A stretch of DNA of 64,000 bases, from assembly GCF_050410775.1 (NCBI RefSeq), contig NZ_CP191229.1, one strand, 5' to 3'. The notes beneath the pieces were generated by a model. It saw only the letters and a program-made list of their open reading frames with translations, searched no databases and was not told the origin of the DNA. Below, piece by piece: positions 46,172-58,626 of the stretch. The stretch's first letter is position 1. Each line of letters opens with the position of its first letter. A program made the translations under genes and the position numbers. The stretch is from Erwinia sp050410775 (GTDB lineage: Bacteria > Pseudomonadota > Gammaproteobacteria > Enterobacterales > Enterobacteriaceae).

Positions 46172-46209
46172 AAAGGCGCTTTATCCTGCGGATAAGGCGC
46201 CTTTTTCTT
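46172..46209 (+). terminator. Terminator of dusB-fis
   Basis: A 13-bp stem around the TGC loop (AGGCGCTTTATCC pairing with GGATAAGGCGCCT, one G-U) is followed by a T-rich run. Confidence 0.92.
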
Positions 46210-46515
46210 TTTCCCGATCTGACGTCAGCGGCTTGTCTCCTTCCTGCTTATTTCATGCCTTCGCCCTTCTCCCTCAAATTATGCACCCCTCGTCGTTAAT
46301 ATCACCTGTGGCCTTCAAGTCTGACGGGGAAGTTAGCTATGCAGTAAATGGCTGATGTGCTTATAACTCACACGAGGTTACCGCTGGCAGCCCGCGATTT
46401 ACAGCACATGACCTGGCATTTCCGGAGCTTTTATGGCAATGGATGAAGGAGATTTGTAAACACAATACAAGTTATTAAAGGCTGAGTAACTTACTGTTAA
46501 TAAAGGTCCTAAATT
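46210..46515. other. Gene-free stretch downstream of fis
   Basis: First third of a 920-bp gap between fis and lpxP. There is no frame with codon use or a ribosome site that I would call. The AT content rises toward 46450-46520, where the promoter of the RNA candidate below may lie. Confidence 0.4.
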
Positions 46516-46526
46516 GATAATTGTCA

Positions 46527-46630
46527 GGAAGGCGTGGTGCGTTCCAGGGCATTGTTCGTGCTGTATCGAATGATGCCTTGCATCCCCTCTGAAGATTCAT
46601 GGATTTCCATCTTCAGAGGGTTCTTTTTAT
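46527..46630 (+). ncRNA. Candidate small RNA (unannotated transcript with intrinsic terminator)
   Basis: Two strong consecutive hairpins. The first pairs GGCATTGTTCG (46548-46558) with CGAATGATGCC (46567-46577): 11 pairs, two of them G-U. The second is a perfect 12-bp stem CCCTCTGAAGAT (46585-46596) with ATCTTCAGAGGG (46609-46620), followed by TTCTTTTTAT, an intrinsic terminator. A possible promoter is TTACTG (46491-46496), 19 bp, GATAAT (46516-46521). No gene precedes the terminator, as fis already has its own. It resembles no sRNA I recognise. The 5' end is a guess. Confidence 0.5.
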
Positions 46631-47068
46631 CTGTCGTAATTTCGGGCTGCGGTTTTGCCGCAGTCAATGAGCCCCTGTAGCGTAACGGCAGCGTATAAAA
46701 AAGAAGGCGTTTGAAGCTGAACAGCGCGAGACATTTCCCCTTACTTACGCTGGCCAATAGAAAGTACAAGAGTGTGTAAATCAGATGTAGATGTCTGTTA
46801 TTTACAGATACAATGAGCCAATAACCTGTAGCCGTAACGACTACGCTTCCGAGCTTTCATCCTGAATATCCTGCCAGCGCGATGAAATGAAGGCGTTTTG
46901 CGATTGCCCGCGTCTTTCCGCTATCCTGAACACGGCCAGAATTATCTGCATTGTGTAAAGATGAGCGCATCTGGCCCAACTTACCGCAAAGAATGTTGTC
47001 CTATCTGCTGTAGCGCTACGGATTTAATACCGATGCGATACGCTCCCATGCATGATAAAGAGAGAATT
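46631..47068. other. Gene-free stretch upstream of lpxP
   Basis: It holds a nested hairpin (CTGCGG/CCGCAG inside GGGC/GCCC, 46644-46674). The open frame leading into lpxP from 46898 has no family similarity, so it is more likely a long lpxP leader. In E. coli the lpxP mRNA is induced by cold; a long leader would fit but is not evidence. Confidence 0.4.
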
Positions 47069-47989
47069 ATGAAGGCGTCACCCCGTTTTAATCGCAGCTT
47101 ACTGCACCCTCGTTACTGGTCTACCTGGGCCGGGCTGGGGCTTCTGTTTTTGCTGGTTCAGCTACCTTTCCCTGTTTTACAGAAGCTGGGCACCTGGATG
47201 GGCCGCACCTCAATGCGCTTTTTAAAGCGCCGCATTCGTATTACCCGCCGTAATCTTGAGCTCTGCTTTCCTGATATGCCAGCCGATCAGATGGAAATCC
47301 GTATCGTGCGTAATTTCGAATCGCTGGGTATGGGGCTGCTTGAAACCGGTATGGCCTGGTTCTGGTCAGATCAGCGGGTCAGACGCTGGTTTACGGTTAA
47401 GGGGTTAAATAATCTCACCGCTGCCCAGCAGGATGGCCGTGGCGCGCTGATTATCGGCGTACATTTTATGTCGCTTGAGTTAGGAGGCCGCGCGATGGGT
47501 CTCTGTCAGCCTATGATGGCGATGTACCGTCCCCATAATAATAAACTGATGGAGTGGGTACAGACGAAAGGACGTATGCGCTCCAACAAAGCGATGATTA
47601 ATCGCCGCGATCTGCGTGGCATGGTGCAGGCCCTCAAACAGGGTGAGGCCGTCTGGTTCGCGCCCGATCAGGATTATGGCCCGAAAGGCAGCGTCTTTGC
47701 GCCGCTGTTCGCTGTGCCACAGGCAGCAACAACCAGTGGAACATGGATGATAGCCCGGCTGGCTAAGCCCGCCATGATTACCGTGGTGTTGATCCGTAAT
47801 GAAGACGGCAGCGGTTATGAATTAGTGATTCAGCCCGAACTGAAGGCGTATCCGGTTGAAGATGAACAGGAAGCCGCCGCCTATATGAACAAGGTGATAG
47901 AGCGCGAAATAATGCGGGCACCAAATCAGTACATGTGGCTGCACCGCCGGTTTAAAACGCGACCTGAAGGCAAAACCTCGCTTTACTGA
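47069..47989 (+). CDS. lpxP: Lipid A palmitoleoyl/lauroyl acyltransferase, LpxP type
   Basis: 306 residues from the ATG at 47069, the length of LpxP and LpxL. One N-terminal membrane segment (about 15-38) is followed by the acyltransferase domain with the HX4(D/E) motif HFMSLE. The text HFMSLELGGRAMG, MMAMYRPHNNKLMEW and WFAPDQDYGPKGS is closer to LpxP (cold-induced palmitoleoyl transfer to Kdo2-lipid IVA) than to LpxL. I cannot exclude that it acts as the general secondary acyltransferase. The further in-frame upstream extension lacks similarity. Confidence 0.85.
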   Translation: MKASPRFNRSLLHPRYWSTWAGLGLLFLLVQLPFPVLQKLGTWMGRTSMRFLKRRIRITRRNLELCFPDMPADQMEIRIVRNFESLGMGLLETGMAWFWSDQRVRRWFTVKGLNNLTAAQQDGRGALIIGVHFMSLELGGRAMGLCQPMMAMYRPHNNKLMEWVQTKGRMRSNKAMINRRDLRGMVQALKQGEAVWFAPDQDYGPKGSVFAPLFAVPQAATTSGTWMIARLAKPAMITVVLIRNEDGSGYELVIQPELKAYPVEDEQEAAAYMNKVIEREIMRAPNQYMWLHRRFKTRPEGKTSLY

Positions 47990-48005
47990 TCTCAAGACGC
48001 TATCT

Positions 48006-48036
48006 GGCCAGCTCACCCCCCTCCTCCGGGCTGGCC
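48006..48036 (+). terminator. Probable terminator of lpxP
   Basis: GGCCAGC/GCTGGCC with a C-rich loop lies 17 nt after the stop. The T-run is weak (TGCTTAAATT). Confidence 0.5.
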
Positions 48037-48105
48037 TGCTTAAATTAACATTCCCTTCACAAATATGCGCTTTCGCTCACATTGCTTTCAATCGCTGAAA
48101 CTATT

Positions 48106-48152
48106 TGCACCAATTGTGACCAGCCCTTCTGGTTTTGCGCTGCTTTAGTGCG
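48106..48152 (+). promoter_or_regulatory. Two NtrC-like sites upstream of yhdW
   Basis: TGCACCAATTGTGACCA (48106-48122) has a perfect left half of the NtrC palindrome TGCACCA-N3-TGGTGCA and a poor right half. TGCGCTGCTTTAGTGCG (48136-48152) is a weaker match (9 of 14). Their centres are about 139 and 109 bp upstream of the predicted start, the same geometry as the NtrC sites at glnA. Confidence 0.5.
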
Positions 48153-48226
48153 CGATATTAACGAATCTTTCTGAAAGCTTCTGAGTATTAGCAACCCTTT
48201 CCCGTAAATTCAGGACGCTGCAAACC

Positions 48227-48242
48227 TGGCATTACCTTTGCA
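48227..48242 (+). promoter_or_regulatory. Sigma-54 promoter of yhdWXYZ
   Basis: TGGCATTACCTTTGCA has GG and GC 10 bases apart and near-consensus flanks. It lies 90 nt before yhdW, with the start predicted near 48253. The E. coli operon is known to belong to the NtrC regulon. Confidence 0.82.
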
Positions 48243-48332
48243 GTGTCGTGGATGGCTTTGGCTATAAACAAAATAAGCCCGTTACAGCGTACGTTAAACA
48301 TAATAAATCGACTTCGCCACACAGGATGCTCT

Positions 48333-49358
48333 ATGAAAAAAACGATGCTCTCCATGTTGGTTGCCGCGGCAACACTGTTTGCAGTTGCGAATCAGGCACA
48401 CGCTGGCACTACCCTGGATGCTATTAATAAGAAAGGTTTCATTCAGTGCGGTATCAGCGACGGGCTGCCCGGCTTCTCCTATGCTGACGCCAGCGGCAAA
48501 TTTAGCGGTATCGATGTTGACGTTTGCCGTGCAGCGGCAGCCGCCCTTTTTGGCGATGCGACCAAAGTAAAATATACGCCGCTGACCGCGAAGGAGCGAT
48601 TCACTGCGCTGCAATCCGGTGAAGTGGATATACTTTCCCGCAATACAACCTGGACGTCTTCTCGCGACGGCGGCATGGGGTTCATGTTCGCTGGGGTGAA
48701 CTACTATGACGGCATCGGCTTCCTGACACATCAGAAAGCGGGCCTGAAAAGCGCCAAAGAGCTTGATGGTGCGACCGTCTGTATTCAGGCCGGCACCGAT
48801 ACGGAACTCAACGTTGCGGACTACTTCAAATCAAATAATATGCAGTACACGCCGGTCACCTTTGACCGCTCTGATGAGTCTGCCAAAGCGCTGGATTCCG
48901 GCCGGTGCGATACTCTGGCGTCCGATCAGTCACAACTTTATGCGCTGCGCATCAAGCTCGGTAAACCTGATGAGTTTATCGTCCTGCCTGAAGTGATCTC
49001 TAAAGAGCCTCTGGGGCCGGTAGTACGTCGTGGTGATGATGAGTGGTTTACCATCGTTAAGTGGTCGCTTTTTGCGATGCTGAACGCAGAAGAGATGGGC
49101 GTAACCTCAAAAAATGTTGATCAGATGTCTGCCAAACCTACCACGCCGGATATGGCTCACCTGCTGGGCGCCGAGGGTGACTTCGGCAAAGACCTGAGGC
49201 TGAATAATAAGTGGGCATATAACATCATCAAGCAGGTCGGTAACTACCAGGAAATCTTCGATCGCAACGTCGGTAAAGACAGCCAGTTGAAGATTGCTCG
49301 TGGTCAGAACGCCCTCTGGAACAAAGGCGGTATTCAGTACGCCCCGCCAGTACGTTAA
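48333..49358 (+). CDS. yhdW: Amino-acid ABC transporter, periplasmic binding protein
   Basis: 341 residues from the ATG at 48333, the length of E. coli YhdW; a longer in-frame reading from 48243 overlaps the sigma-54 start region. The signal peptide is cut after AHA (about residue 24). Family-3 solute-binding protein: GISDGLPGFSYADASGKFSGIDVDV, then LSRNTTWTSSRD. It is homologous to AapJ of the general L-amino-acid transporter. First gene of a four-gene operon. Confidence 0.95.
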   Translation: MKKTMLSMLVAAATLFAVANQAHAGTTLDAINKKGFIQCGISDGLPGFSYADASGKFSGIDVDVCRAAAAALFGDATKVKYTPLTAKERFTALQSGEVDILSRNTTWTSSRDGGMGFMFAGVNYYDGIGFLTHQKAGLKSAKELDGATVCIQAGTDTELNVADYFKSNNMQYTPVTFDRSDESAKALDSGRCDTLASDQSQLYALRIKLGKPDEFIVLPEVISKEPLGPVVRRGDDEWFTIVKWSLFAMLNAEEMGVTSKNVDQMSAKPTTPDMAHLLGAEGDFGKDLRLNNKWAYNIIKQVGNYQEIFDRNVGKDSQLKIARGQNALWNKGGIQYAPPVR

Positions 49359-49375
49359 TTCCCCCACCGTTACAG

Positions 49376-49395
49376 GGCACCGATCTGCCGGTGCC
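49376..49395 (+). terminator. Intra-operon hairpin after yhdW
   Basis: GGCACCG/CGGTGCC with a 6-nt loop lies between yhdW and yhdX, followed by TTCGTC. Such stems after binding-protein genes usually protect or attenuate, giving more binding protein than permease. Confidence 0.5.
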
Positions 49396-49427
49396 TTCGT
49401 CAGTATTAACGTCACTGAGGGTTTATC

Positions 49428-50606
49428 ATGTCTCAACGCCCAACCGTAAAAAGGGATTTTTCGTTCAGTAACCCTGCGGTGCGCGCCTGGCTGTTTCAGA
49501 TTATCGCGGTTGCCGCTGTTGCAGGCGTAGCGGGCTATCTGATTCACAATACCGTCACTAACCTGGCTAATCGCGGTATTACCTCCGGTTTTGGCTTCCT
49601 TGAGCGCAGCGCGGGTTTTGGCATTGTCCAACACCTGATCGACTATACGGAAGGTGATACCTATGCGCGTGTCTTTCTCGTTGGCTTAACTAATACGCTG
49701 CTGGTTTCCGCGCTCTGCATTGTCTTTGCTTCCTTTCTTGGCTTTTTCATCGGGCTTGCGCGTCTCTCTGATAACTGGCTGCTGCGAAAAATCTCTACGG
49801 TATATATCGAGATTTTTCGTAACATCCCGCCGCTGCTTCAGATATTTTTCTGGTACTTTGCCGTACTGCGTAATCTGCCTGGCCCCCGCCAGGCCCTGAA
49901 CGCGATGGACTTAGCCTTTGTCAGCAACCGGGGGCTCTATATTCCCTGGCCTGAGTACGCCTCAGGCACTTGGCCGTTTATCATTGCCCTGCTTCTGGCC
50001 GCTTTCGGCAGCCTGTTTCTGTTCCGCTACAATCGTGCTTTTCAGCTGAAGACGGGACAGCTACGCTCCACCTGGCCGGCAGCGATCGTCATGCTGATAC
50101 TTTTTCCGCTGATTGCGCACTGGGGGTTCGGCCCCGCCATGCACTGGGATATACCCGAGCTTCGTGGCTTTAACTTCCGCGGTGGATTTGCACTTATTCC
50201 GGAACTGGCCGCCTTAACGCTCGCCTTATCTGTCTATACCTCTTCATTCATTGCTGAAGTTATTCGCGCAGGTATCCAGTCCGTTCCGCATGGTCAACAA
50301 GAAGCGGCCCGCTCGCTGGGTCTGCCGAATCCGGTGACGCTGCGCCAGGTCATTATCCCACAGGCCATGCGCGTGATCATTCCCCCGCTCACCAGTCAGT
50401 ACCTCAACGTGGTGAAAAACTCATCGCTTGCAGCAGCGATTGGTTATCCCGATATGGTCTCGCTGTTTGCCGGCACGGTGCTTAATCAGACGGGACAGGC
50501 GATCGAAACTATTGCCATCACGATGGGCGTCTACCTGATTATCAGCCTGCTGATCTCGCTGCTGATGAATATTTATAACCGCAAAATTCGCCTGATTGAG
50601 CGCTAA
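49428..50606 (+). CDS. yhdX: Amino-acid ABC transporter, permease 1
   Basis: 392 residues, homologous to AapQ. Eight predicted membrane helices, a long insert between helices, and the EAA-type loop GIQSVPHGQQEAARSLGLPNP near residue 285. It pairs with YhdY to form the channel. Confidence 0.94.
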   Translation: MSQRPTVKRDFSFSNPAVRAWLFQIIAVAAVAGVAGYLIHNTVTNLANRGITSGFGFLERSAGFGIVQHLIDYTEGDTYARVFLVGLTNTLLVSALCIVFASFLGFFIGLARLSDNWLLRKISTVYIEIFRNIPPLLQIFFWYFAVLRNLPGPRQALNAMDLAFVSNRGLYIPWPEYASGTWPFIIALLLAAFGSLFLFRYNRAFQLKTGQLRSTWPAAIVMLILFPLIAHWGFGPAMHWDIPELRGFNFRGGFALIPELAALTLALSVYTSSFIAEVIRAGIQSVPHGQQEAARSLGLPNPVTLRQVIIPQAMRVIIPPLTSQYLNVVKNSSLAAAIGYPDMVSLFAGTVLNQTGQAIETIAITMGVYLIISLLISLLMNIYNRKIRLIER

Positions 50607-50623
50607 GGAAAAATGGGGATCTT

Positions 50624-51724
50624 ATGACTTTAGCCACTCATGAAACGCCGCCCGTACCGCTAAACGCTTTCTCCCGTGCCGTCAGGTGGAGCAGAAAAAA
50701 TCTTTTTTCGAGCTGGGCAAACTCTCTGCTAACCCTGTTTTGCCTCTGGGTGATATGGATAACCATCCCGCCGGCGCTGAACTGGCTGCTTTTCCAGGCG
50801 AACTGGATCGGCTCTACCCGGGCGGATTGCACTAAAGAGGGTGCCTGCTGGGTCTTTATTCATGCCCGCTTTGGCCAGTTCATGTATGGGCTTTACCCAC
50901 ACGAACTGCGCTGGCGCATTAACCTTTCCTTAGTTATTGGGTTGCTCTCGCTTATTCCCATGTTTATAAAGAGCATGCCACGCCGCGGACGATATATTGC
51001 GGTCTGGGCCGTCGTCTATCCGGTTATCGTCTGGGTATTATTGTATGGCGGCTTTTTTGGGCTGGAGCGAGTGGAAACCCGCCAGTGGGGCGGGCTGACC
51101 TTAACGTTAATCATCGCTTCGGTGGGGATAGCTGGCGCTCTGCCTTTGGGTATCCTTCTCGCCCTTGGACGGCGTTCAACAATGCCCGTTGTACGGACGC
51201 TATCCATAATATTCATTGAGTTCTGGCGGGGTGTTCCGCTCATCACCGTCCTGTTCATGTCCTCGGTAATGCTGCCGCTGTTCATGGCGGAAGGCAGCAG
51301 TATCGACAAGCTGATCCGGGCGCTGGTCGGCGTCATCCTGTTCCAGTCCGCCTACGTGGCGGAGGTCGTACGCGGGGGTTTGCAGGCCCTTCCCCGGGGC
51401 CAGTATGAAGCTGCCGAATCGCTCGCTTTGGGCTACTGGCGAATGCAGGGGCTGGTGATCCTGCCCCAGGCCCTGAAACTGGTGATCCCAGGCCTGGTTA
51501 ACACCATTATTGCCCTGTTCAAGGATACGAGCCTGGTCATTATCATCGGGCTATTTGACCTCTTTAGTAGCGTACAGCAGGCAACGGTCGATCCCGACTG
51601 GCTGGGTATGTCTACCGAAGGGTATGTTTTTGCCGCTCTGGTTTACTGGGTTTTTTGTTTCAGCATGTCGCGCTACAGCCAGTATCTGGAAAAGCGCTTT
51701 CACACCGGGCGTACGCCGCACTGA
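50624..51724 (+). CDS. yhdY: Amino-acid ABC transporter, permease 2
   Basis: 366 residues, homologous to AapM. Several membrane helices and the EAA loop GGLQALPRGQYEAAESLALGY near residue 250. It starts 17 nt after yhdX; the yhdZ start follows 8 nt after its stop. Confidence 0.94.
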   Translation: MTLATHETPPVPLNAFSRAVRWSRKNLFSSWANSLLTLFCLWVIWITIPPALNWLLFQANWIGSTRADCTKEGACWVFIHARFGQFMYGLYPHELRWRINLSLVIGLLSLIPMFIKSMPRRGRYIAVWAVVYPVIVWVLLYGGFFGLERVETRQWGGLTLTLIIASVGIAGALPLGILLALGRRSTMPVVRTLSIIFIEFWRGVPLITVLFMSSVMLPLFMAEGSSIDKLIRALVGVILFQSAYVAEVVRGGLQALPRGQYEAAESLALGYWRMQGLVILPQALKLVIPGLVNTIIALFKDTSLVIIIGLFDLFSSVQQATVDPDWLGMSTEGYVFAALVYWVFCFSMSRYSQYLEKRFHTGRTPH

Positions 51725-51732
51725 GGCCTTAA

Positions 51733-52494
51733 ATGACACAAGCAACGATTCAATCAGACGACGCAATGATGATTACGCTCGAAAACGTGAATAAATGGTT
51801 CGGCCAGTTTCATGTACTTAAAAATATTAATCTGCATGTCAAACCCCGCGAGCGGATTGTTCTCTGCGGTCCTTCCGGTTCAGGAAAATCGACCACTATT
51901 CGCTGTATCAATCATCTGGAAGAGCATCAGCAGGGACGCATTGTCGTGGACGGTATTCATCTCAATAACGATCTGCGCAATATTGAACGGGTCCGGACAG
52001 AAGTGGGCATGGTATTTCAGCACTTCAATCTCTTCCCACACCTCTCCGTACTGCAAAATTGCACTCTGGCCCCTGTCTGGGTACGCAAGACGCCTAAAAA
52101 GGAGGCAGAGCAATTAGCGATGCATTACCTGGAACGCGTACGGATCGCTGAACATGCTCATAAGTTTCCCGGACAGCTTTCCGGGGGGCAGCAGCAGCGA
52201 GTCGCCATTGCGCGTTCCCTTTGTATGAAGCCTAAGATCATGTTATTTGATGAGCCGACATCCGCGCTGGATCCTGAGATGGTGAAAGAAGTTCTGGATA
52301 CGATGATTGGCCTGGCAGAGGATGGGATGACGATGCTGTGCGTGACGCACGAAATGGGCTTCGCCCGGACGGTTGCGGACAGAGTGATCTTTATGGACCG
52401 TGGAGAAATCGTGGAAGAGGCGCCGCCTGAGACGTTTTTCTCCGCGCCGAAGTCTGAACGTACCCGTGCCTTCCTGTCACAGGTTATTCACTGA
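51733..52494 (+). CDS. yhdZ: Amino-acid ABC transporter, ATPase
   Basis: 253 residues, homologous to AapP. Walker A GPSGSGKST, Q-loop FQHFNLFPH, signature LSGGQQQRVAIAR, Walker B IMLFDEPTSALD and the switch histidine in CVTHEM. It powers uptake through YhdXY. It is the last gene before the rRNA operon, as at E. coli rrnD. Confidence 0.96.
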   Translation: MTQATIQSDDAMMITLENVNKWFGQFHVLKNINLHVKPRERIVLCGPSGSGKSTTIRCINHLEEHQQGRIVVDGIHLNNDLRNIERVRTEVGMVFQHFNLFPHLSVLQNCTLAPVWVRKTPKKEAEQLAMHYLERVRIAEHAHKFPGQLSGGQQQRVAIARSLCMKPKIMLFDEPTSALDPEMVKEVLDTMIGLAEDGMTMLCVTHEMGFARTVADRVIFMDRGEIVEEAPPETFFSAPKSERTRAFLSQVIH

Positions 52495-52714
52495 TAAGCA
52501 GTAGACCGGCAGGATAGTGACGAACATGCACAGCGCCAAGAGATTGCCTGCATGGGAGAAGTGAAAATATAGGGCGGTGGGTAAGGAAAGGGTATGCCTT
52601 ACTGCCGTCGGGATGTCGGTTTCCGCAAAGGTGCGCAGGGATGCGGGGATCCCGGAGTGACGCGGACAGCAGCAAAACGCCTGTGGCCGGGCTGCATTTC
52701 TCCGGGCGCATAAC

Positions 52715-52744
52715 GCAAAAAACCCTGACCGTGAGGTCAGGGTT
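52715..52744 (-). terminator. Terminator of the rRNA operon
   Basis: On the minus strand a 10-bp stem (AACCCTGACC/GGTCAGGGTT) is followed by a T-run, 12 nt after the 5S gene. It resembles the E. coli rrn T1 terminators. Confidence 0.92.
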
Positions 52745-52755
52745 ATCGCGATTTG

Positions 52756-52875
52756 ATGCCTGGCAGTTCCCTACTCTCGCATGGGGAGACCCCACACTAC
52801 CATCGGCGCTACGGCGTTTCACTTCTGAGTTCGGCATGGGGTCAGGTGGGACCACCGCGCTACAGCCGCCAGGCA
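52756..52875 (-). rRNA. rrf: 5S ribosomal RNA
   Basis: Exactly 120 nt. Ends pair as TGCCTGGC with GCCAGGCA. The internal CCCATGCCGAACTCAGAAG block (loop C region) is intact. A single 5S copy with no distal tRNA, unlike E. coli rrnD, which has thrV and a second 5S. Confidence 0.98.
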
Positions 52876-52979
52876 AATTCTGTCATTCACGCCGCCCGGC
52901 AGGGCCGCGTGAATTAATCCGGTAACAGGCTGAAAATATCTGGTCTCTCAGACACTCACCAGAACGCTTCTGGTGTTGT

Positions 52980-55879
<2,900 letters not shown>

Positions 55880-56010
55880 TCACAACCCACAAGCGTCCCG
55901 CAGGATACTGTGTGCTGTAAGCATTTGAGAGACTCGAACACACTGTACCGTCTATCCTTATTACGGAGGATAAACGCAGCGTGTCGTTTCAATTTTCAGC
56001 TTGTTCCGGA

Positions 56011-56022
56011 TTGTTAAAGAGC
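56011..56022 (-). promoter_or_regulatory. Spacer boxA antitermination site
   Basis: Minus-strand GCTCTTTAACAA upstream of 23S matches the rRNA boxA used by the Nus/SuhB complex. Confidence 0.85.
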
Positions 56023-56077
56023 AAATATCTCAAACGTGACTCGCAAGTCAGTTTTGAGATAGTTTTCGTAAACTGCA

Positions 56078-56153
56078 TGGTGGAGCTAAGCGGGATCGAA
56101 CCGCTGACCTCCTGCGTGCAAGGCAGGCGCTCTCCCAGCTGAGCTATAGCCCC
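56078..56153 (-). tRNA. alaT: tRNA-Ala (anticodon TGC)
   Basis: 76 nt with encoded CCA. The acceptor is GGGGCTA/TAGCTCC, and the anticodon loop between CCTGC and GCAGG is CTTGCAC with TGC. E. coli has T at the first loop base; here it is C. The T-arm GGTTCGATCCC is normal. It lies in the 16S-23S spacer. Confidence 0.97.
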
Positions 56154-56301
56154 ATACAGTTACTGCAGAGACCATCTACTACCACTCGCAAGGAGTTACA
56201 TTCTTGTTTACAGGAATGTAATTCTTTTCTGATCAAGGCGTGGCTTCGCGCCGCATAGTTCGCTATGCAAGTGAAGTCACAACGCAGGACAGGAAAGAAT
56301 T

Positions 56302-56378
<77 letters not shown>

Positions 56379-56452
56379 GTAGAGGTTTTTTCTGCTCGTT
56401 ACTTTTCTATCAGACAATCTGTGTGGACACTACGCGGGAAAGTATCTTCAGG

Positions 56453-57994
<1,542 letters not shown>

Positions 57995-58199
57995 AAAGTT
58001 CGATTTGCTGCAACAAGTGCAGCGATGCTCAAGTGTAAAACACTCATAATGAATTTCATTATGTGTTCACTCTTAAGACTTGATATTTTTTGCGCCTTGC
58101 GGCGCTGATATCAATCCTGCGAGTGCCCACACAGATTGTCTGATAAATTGTTAAAGAGCGTTGCGGTAAGCGCCTTGGCGACTTACTGCGAGGTGGCGT
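57995..58199 (-). other. rRNA operon leader with boxA and processing hairpins
   Basis: On the minus strand: boxA GCTCTTTAACAA at 58148-58159, a hairpin around GATAT...TGCGCC/GGCGC...ATATC (about 58080-58112), and a perfect CATAATGA/TCATTATG stem (about 58046-58064). These are typical leader elements for antitermination and for RNase III maturation of 16S. Confidence 0.8.
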
Positions 58200-58227
58200 A
58201 TATTACGCTTCCCTCCTTCAGAGTCAA
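58200..58227 (-). promoter_or_regulatory. rRNA promoter P2
   Basis: TTGACT (58222-58227) and TAATAT (58200-58205), 16-bp spacer, followed by a GC-rich stretch. Confidence 0.9.
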
Positions 58228-58320
58228 CAACATTTTCAGAAGTTTTTCTCCGGCGGTTCAGCTTCCTGAACCTCCTGAGCCGCTGGCCTGTAAGCCGTTG
58301 TGCCGTCTCAGTGGTTGCGC

Positions 58321-58348
58321 ATTATAGGGAGTTCCTGACAGCTGACAA
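58321..58348 (-). promoter_or_regulatory. rRNA promoter P1
   Basis: TTGTCA (58343-58348) and perfect TATAAT (58321-58326), 16-bp spacer, then the GCGC discriminator typical of ppGpp-regulated P1 promoters. AT-rich DNA upstream (about 58350-58385) can act as UP element; Fis sites are likely but not resolved. Confidence 0.92.
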
Positions 58349-58465
58349 CCCCTAAATTGCGAAAAATAACGCGTTCGCTGCAATCCACAGCAAAAGGGCT
58401 GTTTATACGCAGTTATACACCAAGTTATCCACACTGGTCGCGAAGCGCGAATTTAGACGAGCATG

Positions 58466-58487
58466 ACGCAAACGTTTTCGCTACAAT
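58466..58487 (+). promoter_or_regulatory. PUR box and -10 of purHD
   Basis: ACGCAAACGTTTTCGC matches the PurR operator ACGCAAACGTTTTCNT at all but the last base. TACAAT starts right after it at 58482, so PurR would block polymerase. The -35 is weak. Confidence 0.88.
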
Positions 58488-58506
58488 GCCACCGCAAAAT
58501 CCCGGT

Positions 58507-58520
58507 CCCCCATTTGGGGG
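58507..58520 (+). other. C5/G5 hairpin in the purH leader
   Basis: CCCCCATTTGGGGG forms a small strong stem about 20 nt after the -10, without a T-run. It may affect the 5' end stability of the purHD mRNA. Confidence 0.45.
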
Positions 58521-58626
58521 CGTTACCTGAATCTTTGCCATTTTCTTCCCTTCTCTATAAAAGGAAGCTGGCTAAGCTTGATGTAACGCTCTTATTTATG
58601 CGAACCAAAGCCAAGGGATAAACCTC

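Noticed and set aside
46524..46769. Minus-strand 81-codon frame in the fis-lpxP gap
   Set aside because: It runs through the terminator hairpin of the RNA candidate, has no ribosome site and an unlikely composition.
46898..47068. N-terminal extension of lpxP by 57 residues
   Set aside because: The added part is cysteine-rich and unlike any acyltransferase; the ATG at 47069 gives the exact family length.
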